Source: Roseilinea sp034431495 (lineage in GTDB: Bacteria; Chloroflexota; Anaerolineae; J036; Brachytrichaceae). Taken from it: a stretch of DNA of 25,204 bases. The translations under genes and the position numbers were made by a program. Under the pieces are notes generated by a model. That model worked only from the letters and a program-made list of their open reading frames with translations. It ran no database searches and was not told where the DNA came from. Location: contig DAOUDB010000003.1 of assembly GCA_034431495.1 (NCBI GenBank), forward strand, positions 1 to 25,204. Reading direction: 5' to 3'. Within the stretch, counting starts at the first letter, position 1. The number at the start of each line of letters is the position of its first letter. Below, in pieces: positions 16,034 through 24,551 of the stretch.

Positions 16034-18595
16034 ATGGCTGCAAATCACGACTACATGACGCCCGACATGCGCAACTGGCTGATGGCGGCCAGCTTTGGAG
16101 ATGGCCTGCCCGGCCTGGGTCTCGAGAGCGACACACCGGGCAAGGACTTGCCAGAGATATTCGAATCGCCGGTTCTGCCGTTGCGAGATATGGTCGTTTT
16201 TCCGCGCGCGGTCGCGCCCCTTACCATCGGGCGCGATCGGTCGCTGCGCGCCATGGAAGTTGCGACTGCCACCAACACCGTGGTGACGGTGGCCCAGCGA
16301 AACACCGACGCGCTCGAGCCAAAGCCGTCAGACATGTACACCGTCGGCACCGTAGTCGACATGGGCCGGGCGTTGCGCATGCCCGATGGCATGACCAGCC
16401 TGCTGGTGCGCGGGCGCGCGCGTGTGCGCATCCTGGAATGGTTACAGGCCACGCCGTTCATGGTGGCGCGCGTGCAGGTCGTGGATGATCGCAATACCCG
16501 CACGCCGGCCATCGAGGCGCTGATGCGGGCCGTGCTGGCGTTGTTCGAGAAAGTCGTCCGGCTGAACCAGAACCTGCCAGAGGAGGCGTACATCTACGCC
16601 CTCAACGTCAGCGAGCCAGGCTGGCTGGCCGATCTGATCGCCCACACCATCCCGCTTGATGTGGAGCAGCGCCAGCTTATTCTGGAAACCATCGAACCGA
16701 TCAACCGGCTTCAAAAGCTGGGTGTGCTGCTGGCGAAAGAGCTGGACGTGCTCGAGCTTGAGGACCGCATCGCGCTGCAAGTACAAAACGAGGTTGACAA
16801 GAGCCAGCGCGAAATGTTCCTGCGCGAGCAAATGAAAGCCATTCAAACCGAGCTGGGCGAGAGCGATGCCGGCGCTCAGGATGTGCTGGCGCTGCGCGAA
16901 CGTCTGAAAGAGAAAAAGATGCCAGAGCCGGCACGCGCCAAGGCCCAGCACGAGATCGACCGGCTGGCCAGGATGGATGGCATGTCGCCCGAGGTTACCA
17001 TGACCCGGACGTACATCGAGTGGCTGCTCGATCTGCCCTGGTCTGAGCAAACTGAGGACAACCTTGATGTGAGACACGCCGAGCGCGTGCTGAACGAGCG
17101 GCACTACGGCCTGAGCAAAGTCAAGGAGCGCGTGCTGGAATACATCTCAGTGCGCAAGCTCACCAGCGGGCAGATGCACAGCCCGATCATCTGCTTCGTC
17201 GGGCCACCCGGCACAGGCAAGACCTCGCTTGCGCGCAGCATCGCCGATTCGCTGGGGCGCAAGTTCGCCCGCATGTCTGTCGGGGGCGTCCACGACGAAG
17301 CCGAGATTCGCGGTCATCGCCGCACCTACATCGGCTCGCTGCCGGGGCGAATTCTGCAAACCATGCGCCGCGCCGGCACCATCAACCCATTGTTCGTGTT
17401 GGACGAGATCGACAAGATGGGCGAGGACTTCCGGGGCGATCCAGCAGCAGCCCTGTTGGAAGTGCTCGATCCCGAGCAGAACTACGAGTTCGAGGATCAC
17501 TACCTGGACGTGCCCTATGATCTGAGCAAGGTGCTGTGGATCACCACCGCCAACTGGCTCGACCCCGTGCCGCCGCCGCTGCGCGACCGGATGGAGATCA
17601 TCGAGTTTCCCGGCTACCTGGAAGAAGAAAAACTGGAGATTGCGAAGCGATTCCTGGTGCCGCGACAGATCACTGAAAACGGTCTGGGCAAGGCGAAACT
17701 GACATTCGCCGACGAGGCGATCAAACAGGTGATCCGCGAATACACCTACGAGGCCGGCGTGCGCAATCTCGAGCGGGAGATCGGCACGATCTGCCGCAAA
17801 ATCGCGCGCCGGCTGGCCGAAAATCAGCGCTACGCGCGCCGCATCACCGCCGGCCAATTGCACAAGTATCTTGGCCCGCCGCAGTTCGACTTCGGCATGC
17901 TGGACGAACAGGACCAGGTTGGCGTGGCGAACGGCGTGGCATGGACCGACGCCGGTGGCGACCTGATGCCGGTCGAGGTGACGCTGATGGACGGCAAGGG
18001 CAACCTGACCCTAACCGGCCAACTGGGCGATGTGATGCAAGAGTCGGCGCAAGCCGCGCTGAGCTATGCGCGCAGCATCGCCCGGCGATTGGGCCTGAAG
18101 GCCAACCGCTTCGACAAGACAGACATTCATATCCACGTGGCTGAAGGGGCTGTGCCCAAGGATGGACCATCAGCCGGCATCACCATCGCTGCCGCGCTCA
18201 TCTCGGCGCTGACCAAAGTGCCGGTGCGCCGCGACGCAGCCATGACCGGCGAAATCACCTTGCGCGGGCGCGTGCTGCCGATCGGCGGTTTGAAAGAAAA
18301 AATCATGGCCGCCCATCGGGCCGGTATCCGCACGTTCATCCTGCCCAAGAAGAACATCAAAGATCTGGCCGAAATCCCCAAAAAGGTTCAGCGCGAGCTG
18401 AAGCTGGTGATCGTCTCGAACATGGAAGAAGTGCTGGACGCGGCGCTAGCGGGACCGTTGCCAAATGAGTCACGGCCAAACGGAGCGCGGGTGAAAGCGA
18501 GGTCGAAGCCGCGCCGGCAGAAGCTAGAGGGGAATGCCGCGCAACGCCGCGCGCAACGACCTATGTCGCAGCGCCGGCCTGGCATTCGGAAGTAG
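16034..18595 (+). CDS. lon: ATP-dependent protease Lon (LonA type)
   Basis: This is an 853-residue cytoplasmic AAA+ protease that degrades misfolded and regulatory proteins. Domains in order: N-terminal substrate-binding domain (about 45-240, opening with SPVLPLRDMVVFPRAVAPL), helical coiled-coil region (about 240-340), ATPase with Walker A GPPGTGKT at 390-397 and Walker B FVLDEIDKMG, and a proteolytic domain with Ser713 in PKDGPSAG and Lys756 in GGLKEKIMAAHRAG. The 43-residue Ser-Lys spacing matches E. coli Lon. About 45 C-terminal residues beyond the protease core are strongly basic (VKARSKPRRQK, ending RRPGIRK), which is unusual. ATG 16034 is taken as start; a TTG at 16010 in the same frame is possible. 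No ribosome-binding site is clear. The 3' end overlaps the convergent epimerase gene by 35 bp. Confidence 0.95.
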   Translation: MAANHDYMTPDMRNWLMAASFGDGLPGLGLESDTPGKDLPEIFESPVLPLRDMVVFPRAVAPLTIGRDRSLRAMEVATATNTVVTVAQRNTDALEPKPSDMYTVGTVVDMGRALRMPDGMTSLLVRGRARVRILEWLQATPFMVARVQVVDDRNTRTPAIEALMRAVLALFEKVVRLNQNLPEEAYIYALNVSEPGWLADLIAHTIPLDVEQRQLILETIEPINRLQKLGVLLAKELDVLELEDRIALQVQNEVDKSQREMFLREQMKAIQTELGESDAGAQDVLALRERLKEKKMPEPARAKAQHEIDRLARMDGMSPEVTMTRTYIEWLLDLPWSEQTEDNLDVRHAERVLNERHYGLSKVKERVLEYISVRKLTSGQMHSPIICFVGPPGTGKTSLARSIADSLGRKFARMSVGGVHDEAEIRGHRRTYIGSLPGRILQTMRRAGTINPLFVLDEIDKMGEDFRGDPAAALLEVLDPEQNYEFEDHYLDVPYDLSKVLWITTANWLDPVPPPLRDRMEIIEFPGYLEEEKLEIAKRFLVPRQITENGLGKAKLTFADEAIKQVIREYTYEAGVRNLEREIGTICRKIARRLAENQRYARRITAGQLHKYLGPPQFDFGMLDEQDQVGVANGVAWTDAGGDLMPVEVTLMDGKGNLTLTGQLGDVMQESAQAALSYARSIARRLGLKANRFDKTDIHIHVAEGAVPKDGPSAGITIAAALISALTKVPVRRDAAMTGEITLRGRVLPIGGLKEKIMAAHRAGIRTFILPKKNIKDLAEIPKKVQRELKLVIVSNMEEVLDAALAGPLPNESRPNGARVKARSKPRRQKLEGNAAQRRAQRPMSQRRPGIRK

Positions 18596-19439
18596 CAGTA
18601 GCCGCGCGGCCGTCTCTCCATCCATATTGCGGCACAAAGCCCAACACCTGGGCGGCCCGCCGGCCGCTGACCAGCGAAGCATACCCCTGAAGTTCAGGCC
18701 GCAGCTCGGCTTCCGGGTAGAACCGGCGCGCAATCTCCACAGACGGCACATCCACGCAGGTGTCGAGCGCGGTGACGTAGAACACGTGATGCGAGCCTGG
18801 CGGCAATGGCGCCGTTGCCGCCAGCAGACAGGCCCGCGCAGCGTCGCGCGCGTCGATGTATTGGCACACCAGACTGGTGTCGCTCCAGTCCACCTCAAGT
18901 GGCATGGACGCTATCTCCTCTGGCGTAGCGATCCAGGGGAAGCGCAGACTCACCACTGTCAGTCCCCGGCAGCGTGCAAACATGACGGCCGCCAGTTCGC
19001 CGGCTGCTTTCGAGAGGGCATACTCATTCTGGGGGTCAAGCGGATGATCTTCGTCCGCCGGCAGATACAGATAGCGAATGGGACGCTCGTTGAACGCCGT
19101 CTGCAAGACCTGGATGCTCGATGCAAGCACCACACGTTTGACCCCCAGCCGCGCCGCGGCAAACAGCGCGTTGTAGGTCATGCCGAGATTGTCCATGAAG
19201 GTCTTGACATCGGGCGCCATGCGTTGATCGGGAATGGCAGCCAGATGAATCACGGCATCGGCGCCGTGCACAACGTCGTAGACCTGGCCGAGATCGGTTA
19301 GGTCGGCAAGGAGGTAATCCTGCATTGGATCGCCGCGCCCGACGATATCCACACCCAGCACCTGATGCTGTTGTTGCCGGGCGTAGTCAACGGCATAGCG
19401 ACCGAGCAATCCCCTGGAGCCGGTGATGGTGATGCGCAT
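18561..19439 (-). CDS. NAD-dependent epimerase/dehydratase family protein, probably uronate dehydrogenase-like
   Basis: This is a 292-residue extended short-chain dehydrogenase. The nucleotide-binding motif is ITGSRGLLG (GxxGxxG at 7-13), with DIV at the end of strand two and VIHLAAIPDQR later. The catalytic Tyr-Lys pair is YALSK (140-144), with SS at 107-108. LRFPW and a QYIDARDAARA segment are typical of sugar-acting members. Uronate dehydrogenases of this size oxidise glucuronate or galacturonate to the aldarolactone; neighbouring uxuA suggests sugar-acid metabolism. A general sugar epimerase or reductase is also possible. The open frame reaches 19484, but ATG 19439 opens directly on the Rossmann strand. 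No Shine-Dalgarno precedes it. It is 62 nt downstream of uxuA in the same direction, and its 3' end overlaps lon by 35 bp. Confidence 0.82.
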   Translation of the reverse strand: MRITITGSRGLLGRYAVDYARQQQHQVLGVDIVGRGDPMQDYLLADLTDLGQVYDVVHGADAVIHLAAIPDQRMAPDVKTFMDNLGMTYNALFAAARLGVKRVVLASSIQVLQTAFNERPIRYLYLPADEDHPLDPQNEYALSKAAGELAAVMFARCRGLTVVSLRFPWIATPEEIASMPLEVDWSDTSLVCQYIDARDAARACLLAATAPLPPGSHHVFYVTALDTCVDVPSVEIARRFYPEAELRPELQGYASLVSGRRAAQVLGFVPQYGWRDGRAATATSECQAGAAT

Positions 19440-19447
19440 CTGAGGAG

Positions 19448-19495
19448 ACGGGTAGACGAGTGACGGACGACGAAAGACGTTCATCGTCCGTCACT
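19448..19495. repeat. Inverted repeat with 7-nt ACG periodicity between uxuA and the epimerase gene
   Basis: Perfect 12-bp arms (19459-19470 and 19484-19495) surround a 13-nt loop and could form a stable hairpin in the transcript. Within 19448-19479 the word ACG recurs at 448, 456, 463, 470 and 477, that is mostly every 7 nt. This suggests a decayed heptamer array like those elsewhere in the window. It may end or attenuate the uxuA transcript. Confidence 0.65.
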
Positions 19496-19501
19496 TGCGG
19501 G

Positions 19502-20479
19502 TCATTCTTCGGGCTGCTTGCCGTACACGGCCTCGCGCAGGCCCTTGATGTAGCCGATAGCGAACAACCGACCAACGCTGGAGTAGGCCGGGTTGTCGTT
19601 GCTGTCGCCTTCCATAGTCGGCACATGGTCGGGCCGGAGCACGCCTTCGAACCCGATATCTTTGTACGCCTGCATGCACGCCAGCATATCGGTTTTGCCC
19701 TCGTCGTGAAAGGTCTCTTCGAACTTCTCCGGCGTGCCGCGCACGTCGCGGAAATGGGCAAAGAAGATTTTGCCCTGCCGGCCAAAGTGGCGAATCGCGC
19801 CGGGCAGATCGTCGGTCATCAATGTGAAGTTACCCTGGCACAAGGCGATGCCGTTGACCGGGCTGGGATACATGTCGAGCAGGCGCTGGAAATTTTCCAC
19901 GCTGCGCATGATGCGGCCCACGCCGCGAATGGGCGAGAGCGGCGGATCGTCAGGATGCATGGCCAGTTTGACGCCGGCCTTCTCGGCAACCGGAATCACG
20001 CGCTTCAGGAAGTAATCCAGGCTGTCCCACAACTGCTCTTCGGTGACGACGCCGGATTCAGTCAGCGGGGCGTCCTTCAGCAGACTGTTGTCGTAGGCAG
20101 TCACCAGCGCTCCGCCTCGCCCCAGCTGGGCTGTCGAGGTGCGCATCCAATTGAAGGTGGACATCCACTCGTAGCACCACACCGGGATGCCCAGTTTGCC
20201 CATGTTCTCGATCAGCGCGCAGGCGGTATCGATCTCTTCATCGCGGCCGGGCAGGCCGCGCTTGGCCTTTTCGAGTGGGGGCCGGCTTTCGATCACGGCG
20301 ACCTTGAAGCCGTGATCCTCGAAGGCTTGTTTCATGCGCAACAAGGGCATGTAGTCCCACGGGCGCTCCGAACCGTGAGCAATGCCCATCGGCGCAACCA
20401 CATACTTGACGCCCACCTGCTTCACCATCTTCCACAGGGGAGAGGGCGTTGCAGACAGGACTTCAGCTATTTTGATCAT
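19502..20479 (-). CDS. uxuA: Mannonate dehydratase
   Basis: This is a 325-residue TIM-barrel metalloenzyme that dehydrates D-mannonate to 2-keto-3-deoxygluconate in the hexuronate pathway; KDG then feeds KdgK and Eda encoded upstream in this window. Family motifs are MHPDDPP (174-180), ALCQGNF (212-218), FFAHFRDVRG (239-248), TFHDEGK (256-262) and LRPDHVPTMEGD (281-292). The His, Asp and Cys residues in them are the metal and catalytic ligands of UxuA. The protein is shorter than E. coli UxuA (394 residues), as in a group of compact bacterial homologs. ATG 20479 opens the conserved N-terminus. Only 4 nt separate it from the heptamer array upstream, and no Shine-Dalgarno is present on the coding strand. 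The epimerase gene follows after 62 nt. Confidence 0.93.
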   Translation of the reverse strand: MIKIAEVLSATPSPLWKMVKQVGVKYVVAPMGIAHGSERPWDYMPLLRMKQAFEDHGFKVAVIESRPPLEKAKRGLPGRDEEIDTACALIENMGKLGIPVWCYEWMSTFNWMRTSTAQLGRGGALVTAYDNSLLKDAPLTESGVVTEEQLWDSLDYFLKRVIPVAEKAGVKLAMHPDDPPLSPIRGVGRIMRSVENFQRLLDMYPSPVNGIALCQGNFTLMTDDLPGAIRHFGRQGKIFFAHFRDVRGTPEKFEETFHDEGKTDMLACMQAYKDIGFEGVLRPDHVPTMEGDSNDNPAYSSVGRLFAIGYIKGLREAVYGKQPEE

Positions 20480-20483
20480 GGGG

Positions 20484-20621
20484 AGTAGTCAGGTGTCGGG
20501 TGTCGGGTGTCGGGTGTCGGGTGTCAGAACGGCGCGCAATACGCAACACGCACTACGCGCTACGCAATACGAGACACGCAACACGCCCTGCTCCGCACTC
20601 GTCACTCAGCACTGCGCACTC
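20484..20621. repeat. Tandem heptanucleotide repeat array filling the rraA-uxuA spacer
   Basis: Reading the + strand, units are AGTAGTC, AGGTGTC, four GGGTGTC, AGAACGG, a 5-nt interruption, then AATACGC, AACACGC, ACTACGC, GCTACGC, AATACGA, GACACGC, AACACGC, CCTGCTC, CGCACTC, GTCACTC, AGCACTG and CGCACTC. The array occupies essentially the whole space from 5 nt before the uxuA start codon to the rraA stop codon. It shares AGTAGTC, AATACGC, GACACGC and AACACGC units with the array at 11251-11355. Confidence 0.85.
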
Positions 20622-21400
20622 TACAGAACGCCAAACACGCGATAGACTTCGTCGATCGGCATGCCGGCGGCCAGTTGCTCGCGCTCGCCATTCTCGACTT
20701 CGAAGATAGCCTCGACGCGCAACAACACCTCATCCACCACCGCTTTAGGGATGAGCTGCACGCCATCGTTGTCGCCGAAGATAAAGTCGCCCGGCTCGAC
20801 TTTGACGTAGTGGGTGATGTGGCCCGGCAGATAGATAGGCCGGTTGACATCGGTGATGATCCAGCCGCCAAAGGCATTGGGGCGCGTGCCGAAGGTGAAC
20901 ATGGGGAAATCGGGCATTTTCAGCACGTATTGCGTGTCGCGGCAGTTGCCGGCCAGCAGCATGCCCCGGCAGCCATGCGCGTAGGCCAGTTGGCAACTCA
21001 TCTCGCCGAACTGGGCCGGCTGCATGTCGCCGCCGCAATCAAAGCACAGGATGCTGCCCGGCGGTTGCGCGGCCACTTCGCGCATCATGCGCTTCTGCGG
21101 ATGTCCGCCTTTGGCTTCCCACTCCTTCTCCATCTCGGCCTGCCATTCGGGCGAGCGATCTTCGACCAGCGAATGCAACTTGATCGGCAGCGCGCGCCCG
21201 ACCAGTTGCATCCCCTGCCGCAGCGGCTTGAAGCGGTCGGAGAACACGGTGTCCCGGATGCCCAGCGTGGAAAGCGCATCCGACACTGCGCCGCCATAGC
21301 CGGCGCGGCGGAACCGCTCGATGCGCTCGGTGTCGGTGATATCGAGCTTGCGGACTTCCTTTGAGGCGAGTAACTTGCGAAGGTCTTCGTGCGCAGACAT
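20621..21400 (-). CDS. RraA-family protein (HMG aldolase / demethylmenaquinone methyltransferase-like fold)
   Basis: This is a 259-residue protein of the RraA/HMG-aldolase family, named after the RNase E inhibitor RraA but containing many aldolases, decarboxylases and dehydratases acting on small keto acids. Diagnostic parts are GYGGAVSDALSTLG near the N-terminus, MQLVGRALPI, GMLLAGNCRDT (Arg154-Asp155 equivalent to the catalytic Arg and metal-binding Asp of HMG aldolase), and VEPGDFIFGDNDGVQLIP. It is longer than RraA proper (161 residues in E. coli) owing to N-terminal and mid-domain extensions, matching the catabolic subgroup. ATG 21400 has AGGAGC about 6 nt ahead; the open frame continues upstream to 21478. 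It lies directly upstream of uxuA, so a role in sugar-acid or 2-keto-acid breakdown is more likely than RNA regulation. The exact reaction is unknown. Confidence 0.85.
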   Translation of the reverse strand: MSAHEDLRKLLASKEVRKLDITDTERIERFRRAGYGGAVSDALSTLGIRDTVFSDRFKPLRQGMQLVGRALPIKLHSLVEDRSPEWQAEMEKEWEAKGGHPQKRMMREVAAQPPGSILCFDCGGDMQPAQFGEMSCQLAYAHGCRGMLLAGNCRDTQYVLKMPDFPMFTFGTRPNAFGGWIITDVNRPIYLPGHITHYVKVEPGDFIFGDNDGVQLIPKAVVDEVLLRVEAIFEVENGEREQLAAGMPIDEVYRVFGVL

Positions 21401-21753
21401 CACTTGCTCCTGATAAAAGAGTATTCGATCGTGCGCGATTGTAGCCCAATCGATCGCAGCGCGTTGGACAGGGTGCATTCACGCGCAGGGGCAGCGCGCT
21501 GACTTGCGCGGCAGATGAATCCGCGCGCAACGCAGGGCGAAGCCGGGGCAAGGCCGGCGTCGTTGGAACTTGCCCGCGACGATTCGACCGAGCTCGCCGA
21601 AGTCTTCGCGGACGAAGCGAACTCTGTCAGCGTCCGCAGTCGCCGGGCAAGTTGCCCCTGACAGGAAACACACCTCTTGGGTAGATCGCATTCCTGGCAA
21701 GGATGACGCGCGCACAAAAGGCAGCGCGGCGAGCTTTTCCAGCCGCCCCACAC
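21400..21753 (-). CDS. Doubtful small ORF with a cysteine cluster, in the fabH-rraA spacer
   Basis: This spacer of about 370 nt has no convincing gene. One - strand frame is open from 21753 (GTG) to 21400 and would encode 117 residues. Near its start are six cysteines in a C-x2-C-x4-C-x2-C-x5-C-x2-C pattern (CLLCARHPCQEC, then CVSCQG), like a small zinc-binding or Fe-S module. Just before the GTG, the same frame reads LIVAFFLVWGGWKSS, which looks like a membrane helix; only a CTG codon at 21774, overlapping the fabH stop, could include it. The rest is Ser/Ala-rich without family resemblance. Its TGA overlaps the rraA ATG. I rate it as possibly real but unproven; decayed or structured non-coding DNA is equally likely. 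Confidence 0.25.
   Translation of the reverse strand: MWGGWKSSPRCLLCARHPCQECDLPKRCVSCQGQLARRLRTLTEFASSAKTSASSVESSRASSNDAGLAPASPCVARGFICRASQRAAPARECTLSNALRSIGLQSRTIEYSFIRSK
21567..21653. repeat. Long-range inverted repeat with nested hairpins in the fabH-rraA spacer
   Basis: Arms 21567-21580 and 21639-21653 pair over 14 bp with one bulged base. Inside the 58-nt loop CTTCG/CGAAG (21604-21608, 21613-21617) forms a short hairpin, and GCGGAC (21608-21613) can pair instead with GTCCGC (21632-21637). The transcribed - strand could fold into a structured element downstream of fabH and upstream of rraA. Confidence 0.4.
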
Positions 21754-21770
21754 CAGGAAGAATGCGACGA

Positions 21771-23111
21771 TCAGCGCCCGTGATCCGGCGGAGGCTGCAT
21801 GGGTGAACCGGCGCGCGTCTCGCCAGCCGGCGCATGATCTGCGGACTTGAGATCAGCCTTTTTGGTGACCGGACCTTTGGGAGATACAAGCCTGACCGTG
21901 GGCGCGTCTGGTTCAGGCGCGCCGAAAACCCGCGTCTCCAGACTGCGCAAGGCTCTGCGCGCGCGCGAGCGGACGCTGGCGACGCCATAGCGCATGCGGT
22001 TGACCAGCTTCTGCCGCTGGCTCATCGGCGGCGGCGGCCCCCACTGCACTGCCGACGCTGCCCACGTCAGGCCGCCGCCAAACCCGACCATGATCAGCCG
22101 GTCGTTCGCGCGCAGCCGGCCTTCGTCCACCGCCTCGCACAGGGCGATGGGGATGGACGCAGCGCTGGTGTTGCCATAGCGCTGAATGTTGCTATAGAAG
22201 CGGTCTGCGGGAATGCCCAGCGCCTTCGAGGCCGATTCGATAATGCGGATATTGGCCTGATGCGGAACGATCAGGTCAACGTTTTCCGGGAGCCAGCCGG
22301 CACGATGCATGACCTCGCGCGTCGCCCGGTCGATGGCGCGCGTGGCAAACCGAAAGACCTCGCGGCCGTTCATCAGGATGGCCTGGCGGGTTGCGGGCAA
22401 CTCGAAACCGGCCGGGGCTTCAGGCCGGGACGCGTCGCCGCGAGCGACTCCCTCAGGGGGCGCTTCTTCGCGCTGGCCGGGCACGCGCCCGTTCATATCC
22501 GGCATGACGCGGATTGCATCCGTTCGCTCACGCACCATCAGCAGATCACCGCCTGATCCATCTGCGCGCAACACCGTGCTCAATACACCGCCGGGCTGGC
22601 TGCTGGCGCTGACCACCACGGCTCCGGCGCCGTCGCCAAATAGAACGCAGGTGTTGCGATCGCTCCAGTCGAGAATGCGCGACATGACCTCGCTGCCGAT
22701 CACCAGCACGTGCTGGCTTGCGCCGGCGCGGATGCTGTCGGCAGCCATGCCAAGCCCATACACGAACCCCGAACACGCGGCGCTCAGATCGAACGCCCCG
22801 GCCCGGCTGGCGCCGAGCGCGTCCTGCACGGCGCACGCAGTGGAGGGGAAGACATGATCCGGCGTGGAGGTGGCAACGATGATAAGGTCCAGTTGAGATC
22901 CGCTGAGGCCGGCCACATCGAGGGCATCAATTGCCGCCGCCACAGCCATGCTGGCATTGGAGTCGCGTCGGCCGGCGATCCGCCGCGCCGAGATGCCGGT
23001 GCGATCTCGAATCCAACTGTCCGACGTGTCGACGAACCTCGACAGGTCTTCGTTGGTGACAACCGTGTCGGGCACATACTTGCCCCAGCCGGTGATATGC
23101 GCGTATCTCAT
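21771..23111 (-). CDS. fabH: 3-oxoacyl-ACP synthase III with insertion and long C-terminal extension
   Basis: This is a thiolase-fold condensing enzyme that starts fatty-acid synthesis from acyl-CoA and malonyl-ACP in the cytoplasm. The triad is Cys113 in DLSAACSGFVYGL, His284 in IVPHQANIRII and Asn314 in RYGNTSAASIP, and the end of the core is VGFGGGLTWAA (about 342-352). At 446 residues it is about 110 longer than usual FabH. A disordered insertion lies at about 200-243 (Pro/Glu/Ala-rich), at a position that is a surface loop in the family. A further tail of about 89 residues (358-446) is rich in Arg, Lys and Pro and has no known match. ATG 23111 opens the standard N-terminus; no Shine-Dalgarno is visible. 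fabF is 54 nt upstream in the same direction, so they likely form an operon. KAS III-like enzymes of other pathways are an alternative. Confidence 0.92.
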   Translation of the reverse strand: MRYAHITGWGKYVPDTVVTNEDLSRFVDTSDSWIRDRTGISARRIAGRRDSNASMAVAAAIDALDVAGLSGSQLDLIIVATSTPDHVFPSTACAVQDALGASRAGAFDLSAACSGFVYGLGMAADSIRAGASQHVLVIGSEVMSRILDWSDRNTCVLFGDGAGAVVVSASSQPGGVLSTVLRADGSGGDLLMVRERTDAIRVMPDMNGRVPGQREEAPPEGVARGDASRPEAPAGFELPATRQAILMNGREVFRFATRAIDRATREVMHRAGWLPENVDLIVPHQANIRIIESASKALGIPADRFYSNIQRYGNTSAASIPIALCEAVDEGRLRANDRLIMVGFGGGLTWAASAVQWGPPPPMSQRQKLVNRMRYGVASVRSRARRALRSLETRVFGAPEPDAPTVRLVSPKGPVTKKADLKSADHAPAGETRAGSPMQPPPDHGR

Positions 23112-23165
23112 GGCTCAGCGCTCACGGGCGGCACGCCTGGCAGAATGCCGCTGGCCTCAAGCGTG

Positions 23166-24464
<1,299 letters not shown>

Positions 24465-24551
24465 GACTCATCTCCAGTGCTGAAGTAAGGTTCGAATCAA
24501 CGAAATAGCTAACACCGCCTGTCCGGCCAAGTTGCGAATCTTGCACGCGCG

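Noticed and set aside
21480..21700. A - strand frame reading DADRVRFVREDFGELG that slightly recalls the methyltransferase RsmH, suggesting a decayed rsmH piece
   Set aside because: The resemblance is short, no other RsmH motif is in frame, and the expected downstream motif does not appear at the right spacing.
24465..24551. Possible acpP remnant or RNA gene between the PHP gene and fabF
   Set aside because: Only 87 nt, no open frame with a DSL motif and no stable hairpin.
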